Shown: positions 5,421 to 6,493 of the stretch, one piece after another
How the letters are laid out: the number at the start of each line of letters is the position of its first letter
How positions within the stretch are numbered: the stretch's first letter is position 1
Source: Lachnospiraceae bacterium
Lineage (GTDB): Bacteria > Bacillota > Clostridia > Lachnospirales > Lachnospiraceae
DNA: 6,493 nucleotides
Direction: 5' to 3'
Assembly: GCA_017477005.1 (NCBI GenBank)
Contig: JAFUXY010000146.1
Location: forward strand, 1-6,493
Program-made: the position numbers and the translations under genes
The notes under the pieces: generated by a model
What the model saw: only the letters and a program-made list of their open reading frames with translations
Told to the model about the DNA's origin: nothing
The model's database searches: none

Positions 5421-5428
5421 CCTCCTTT
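5421..5428 (-). promoter_or_regulatory. Ribosome binding site deciding the start at 5412
   Basis: AAAGGAGG on the minus strand ends eight bases before the ATG at 5412. It lies inside the mini-ORF that ends at the same ATGA overlap, so translation of the mini-ORF could affect access to it. Confidence 0.75.
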
Positions 5429-5483
5429 CATCCTTTGCTGTCTGTAGCCGATATAACGCTAAATCTTTTATGCCGCCTTCCAT
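5428..5483 (-). repeat. 56-bp direct repeat, copy 1 (HEPN gene start)
   Basis: It is an exact copy of 4373-4428. In this copy the HEPN start is joined directly to the ribosome binding site of the 76-aa gene. No MNT gene end lies upstream: the matching sequence begins at the ATG itself. Confidence 0.95.
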
Positions 5484-5516
5484 CGTTCTTTCAAAGATTC
5501 CAACTCTTTCATTTAC

Positions 5517-5545
5517 AGTATAGTCTGATCACATCCGAATTACAA
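5517..5545 (-). promoter_or_regulatory. Predicted promoter of the protease/MNT operon
   Basis: On the minus strand, TTGTAA (5540-5545) and TATACT (5517-5522) are 17 bases apart, with 4/6 and 5/6 consensus matches. Transcription would start near 5510 and read through the mini-ORF, the 76-aa gene and the protease, probably on to the MNT gene. It lies just beyond the tuf terminator, so the island cargo has its own promoter. Confidence 0.5.
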
Positions 5546-5560
5546 CCAAAAATTCACCAA

Positions 5561-5685
5561 AGAAAAAAGGCCTCCGGTCAAACCAGAAGCCTTTTCTTAA
5601 TCGTTATCGTTTAGTAATCAGCGATCGACATCACTCCACAATCGTAGCCACACGACCAGACCCTACTGTACGGCCACCCTCACGG
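5561..5685 (-). repeat. tuf 3' end and terminator (intact copy of the repeat)
   Basis: This 125-base segment is the native end of the intact tuf gene (last 17 codons, stop, about 70 bases beyond). It is repeated at 2972-3095 with one base missing there. The repeat limits are sharp on both sides. Confidence 0.9.
5565..5595 (-). terminator. Rho-independent terminator of tuf
   Basis: On the minus strand, a 14-pair stem (AAAAGGC at the base with GCCTTTT, two G-T pairs) closes a TTG loop and leads into TTTTTTCTTT. It begins about 35 bases after the tuf stop, so tuf is the last gene of its operon. Confidence 0.9.
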
Positions 5686-6493
5686 ATAGCGAACGTAAGT
5701 CCCTGCTCCATAGCGATCGGATGGATCAGCTCGATCGTCATCTCTACGTTGTCGCCAGGCATACACATCTCAGCCTTGTTGCCGTCGTTGTCCTTCAGTC
5801 CGGAAACAATGCCCGTCACGTCCGTTGTACGGAAATAGAACTGCGGACGATAATTGTCGAAGAACGGCGTATGACGTCCGCCTTCCTCAGCCTTCAGCAC
5901 GTAAACCTGAGCGGTAAACTTCTTGTGGCAGGTCACGGTGCCAGGAGCAGCCAACACCTGTCCACGCTGAATCGCATCACGGCTCACGCCACGAAGCAGC
6001 GCGCCGATGTTGTCACCAGCCATAGCCTCATCCAACTGCTTGCGGAACATCTCGATACCGGTCACAACCGTCTTCTGCTTGTCCTCGGAAATACCAAGGA
6101 TCTCTACTTCCTCGTTCAGATGCAGCGTACCACGCTCCACACGGCCCGTAGCCACAGTACCACGTCCAGTAATCGTGAATACGTCCTCGACAGGCATCAG
6201 GAACGGCTTGTCTGTGTCACGGACCGGCTCAGGGATGTACTCGTCTACGGTAGCCATCAGCTCCATCATATTGTCCTGATATGCGGAATCGCCCTCGAGA
6301 GCCTTCAAAGCGGAACCCTTGATGATCGGGCAGTCTTCGAAACCATACTCCTCAAGCTGCTCAGTCACTTCCATCTCAACGAGCTCGATCAGTTCTTCGT
6401 CGTCTACCATATCGCACTTGTTCAGGAATACGATAATGTTCGGCACGCCTACCTGACGAGCCAGCAGGATGTGCTCCTTCGTCTGAGCCATCA
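5631..6493 (-). CDS. tuf: Elongation factor Tu, 5' end beyond the window
   Basis: EF-Tu carries aminoacyl-tRNA to the ribosome as a GTP complex. The visible part covers about 287 of the usual 395 or so residues. It begins in the GTPase domain at [15 protein letters not shown] and includes the NKCD guanine motif ([10 protein letters not shown]) and the SAL motif (GSALKALEG). Domain 2 follows ([20 protein letters not shown]), then domain 3 ([20 protein letters not shown]), ending [10 protein letters not shown]. The ATG at 6489-6491 is internal, because the frame continues upstream past the edge and the GTPase P-loop is missing. Codon use is strongly biased, as expected for a highly expressed gene, and contrasts with the AT-rich genes downstream. 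The sequence reads as Negativicutes-like. The last 17 codons lie inside the repeated segment and are intact here. Confidence 0.98.
   Translation of the reverse strand, partial: MAQTKEHILLARQVGVPNIIVFLNKCDMVDDEELIELVEMEVTEQLEEYGFEDCPIIKGSALKALEGDSAYQDNMMELMATVDEYIPEPVRDTDKPFLMPVEDVFTITGRGTVATGRVERGTLHLNEEVEILGISEDKQKTVVTGIEMFRKQLDEAMAGDNIGALLRGVSRDAIQRGQVLAAPGTVTCHKKFTAQVYVLKAEEGGRHTPFFDNYRPQFYFRTTDVTGIVSGLKDNDGNKAEMCMPGDNVEMTIELIHPIAMEQGLTFAIREGGRTVGSGRVATIVE

Larger units (their letters stand above)
5409..5483 (-). other. 24-codon mini-ORF made from the HEPN gene start
   Basis: The frame reads MEGGIKDLALYRLQTAKD, identical to the HEPN fragment at 4428, then ERRCLI and a TGA. That TGA overlaps the ATG of the 76-aa gene (ATGA). 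The last six codons are the ribosome binding site region of the 76-aa gene read as protein. It follows the promoter at 5517-5545 but has only a poor ribosome binding site of its own. It may be a fused relic that happens to end neatly, or a working leader peptide that couples translation. I favour relic; expression is unproven. Confidence 0.4.
3096..5560. mobile_element. Candidate integrated island at the tuf 3' end
   Basis: About 2.5 kb lies between two copies of the tuf gene end. Its DNA is plainly more AT-rich than tuf or hrb, all its genes are on the minus strand, and it carries modules typical of accessory DNA (MNT/HEPN, GNAT with a partner, retropepsin-like protease, broken pieces). Elements that integrate into the end of a gene often bring a replacement end and push the original to their far side, which is exactly the arrangement seen. 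Against this, no integrase, recombinase or transposase can be read here, and the repeat extends through the terminator. It may be a shrunken remnant or may have arisen by homologous exchange. Bases 3096-3284, between the displaced tuf end and the GNAT gene, contain no gene that I can see. Confidence 0.45.

Noticed and set aside
5468..5512. A 14-codon frame (MKELESLKERWKAA) before the mini-ORF
   Set aside because: Its ATG lies at or before the predicted transcription start, and it has no ribosome binding site.
1..6493. CRISPR array, tRNA or rRNA genes
   Set aside because: The only long repeats are the two pairs described; no regularly spaced repeats, tRNA-like cloverleaf or rRNA sequence was seen.

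Overview
The window looks chromosomal, from a low-to-moderate GC anaerobic Firmicute. The Tuf sequence at the right edge, the fused flavin reductase/rubredoxin protein, and strong GGAGG ribosome binding sites all fit Negativicutes, probably Selenomonadaceae. That placement is inferred from how the proteins read; no database search was run.

Layout, left to right. Positions 1-229 hold a leftward promoter, an imperfect hairpin and an ATG-less open frame that leaves the window. Positions 258-1496 (minus) are a broken AlbA_2/HATPase (COG2865-type) gene with one in-frame stop and an apparent internal deletion. At about 1562-1624 two divergent promoters sit back to back. Next on the plus strand come a 71-aa conserved small protein (1671-1886) and a 208-aa high-molecular-weight rubredoxin (2055-2681) with its own terminator. 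A small minus-strand gene (start 2921) runs head-on into that terminator.

Positions 5631-6493 (minus) are the C-terminal two thirds of tuf (EF-Tu), followed by a strong terminator. The last 17 codons of tuf plus its terminator are repeated almost exactly at 2972-3095, about 2.6 kb downstream, with one base lost. The AT-rich DNA between the two copies (3096-5560) is packed with minus-strand accessory genes. It starts with a promoter, then a 24-codon mini-ORF translationally coupled to a 76-aa protein, itself coupled to a retropepsin-like aspartic protease. These are followed by an MNT-type nucleotidyltransferase with a truncated HEPN partner, remnants that may come from a DNA methyltransferase, and a second operon of a 75-aa protein plus a GNAT-fold protein. 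The best reading is a decayed island inserted at the 3' end of tuf, leaving the gene intact and pushing the old gene end to the far side. No integrase is visible.

Inside the island a perfect 56-bp direct repeat, corresponding exactly to the first 56 bases of the HEPN gene, brackets the protease and MNT genes. The cargo resembles a cluster of toxin-antitoxin or defence modules, partly eroded. The protease pair and the 75-aa/GNAT pair are the parts most worth following up.
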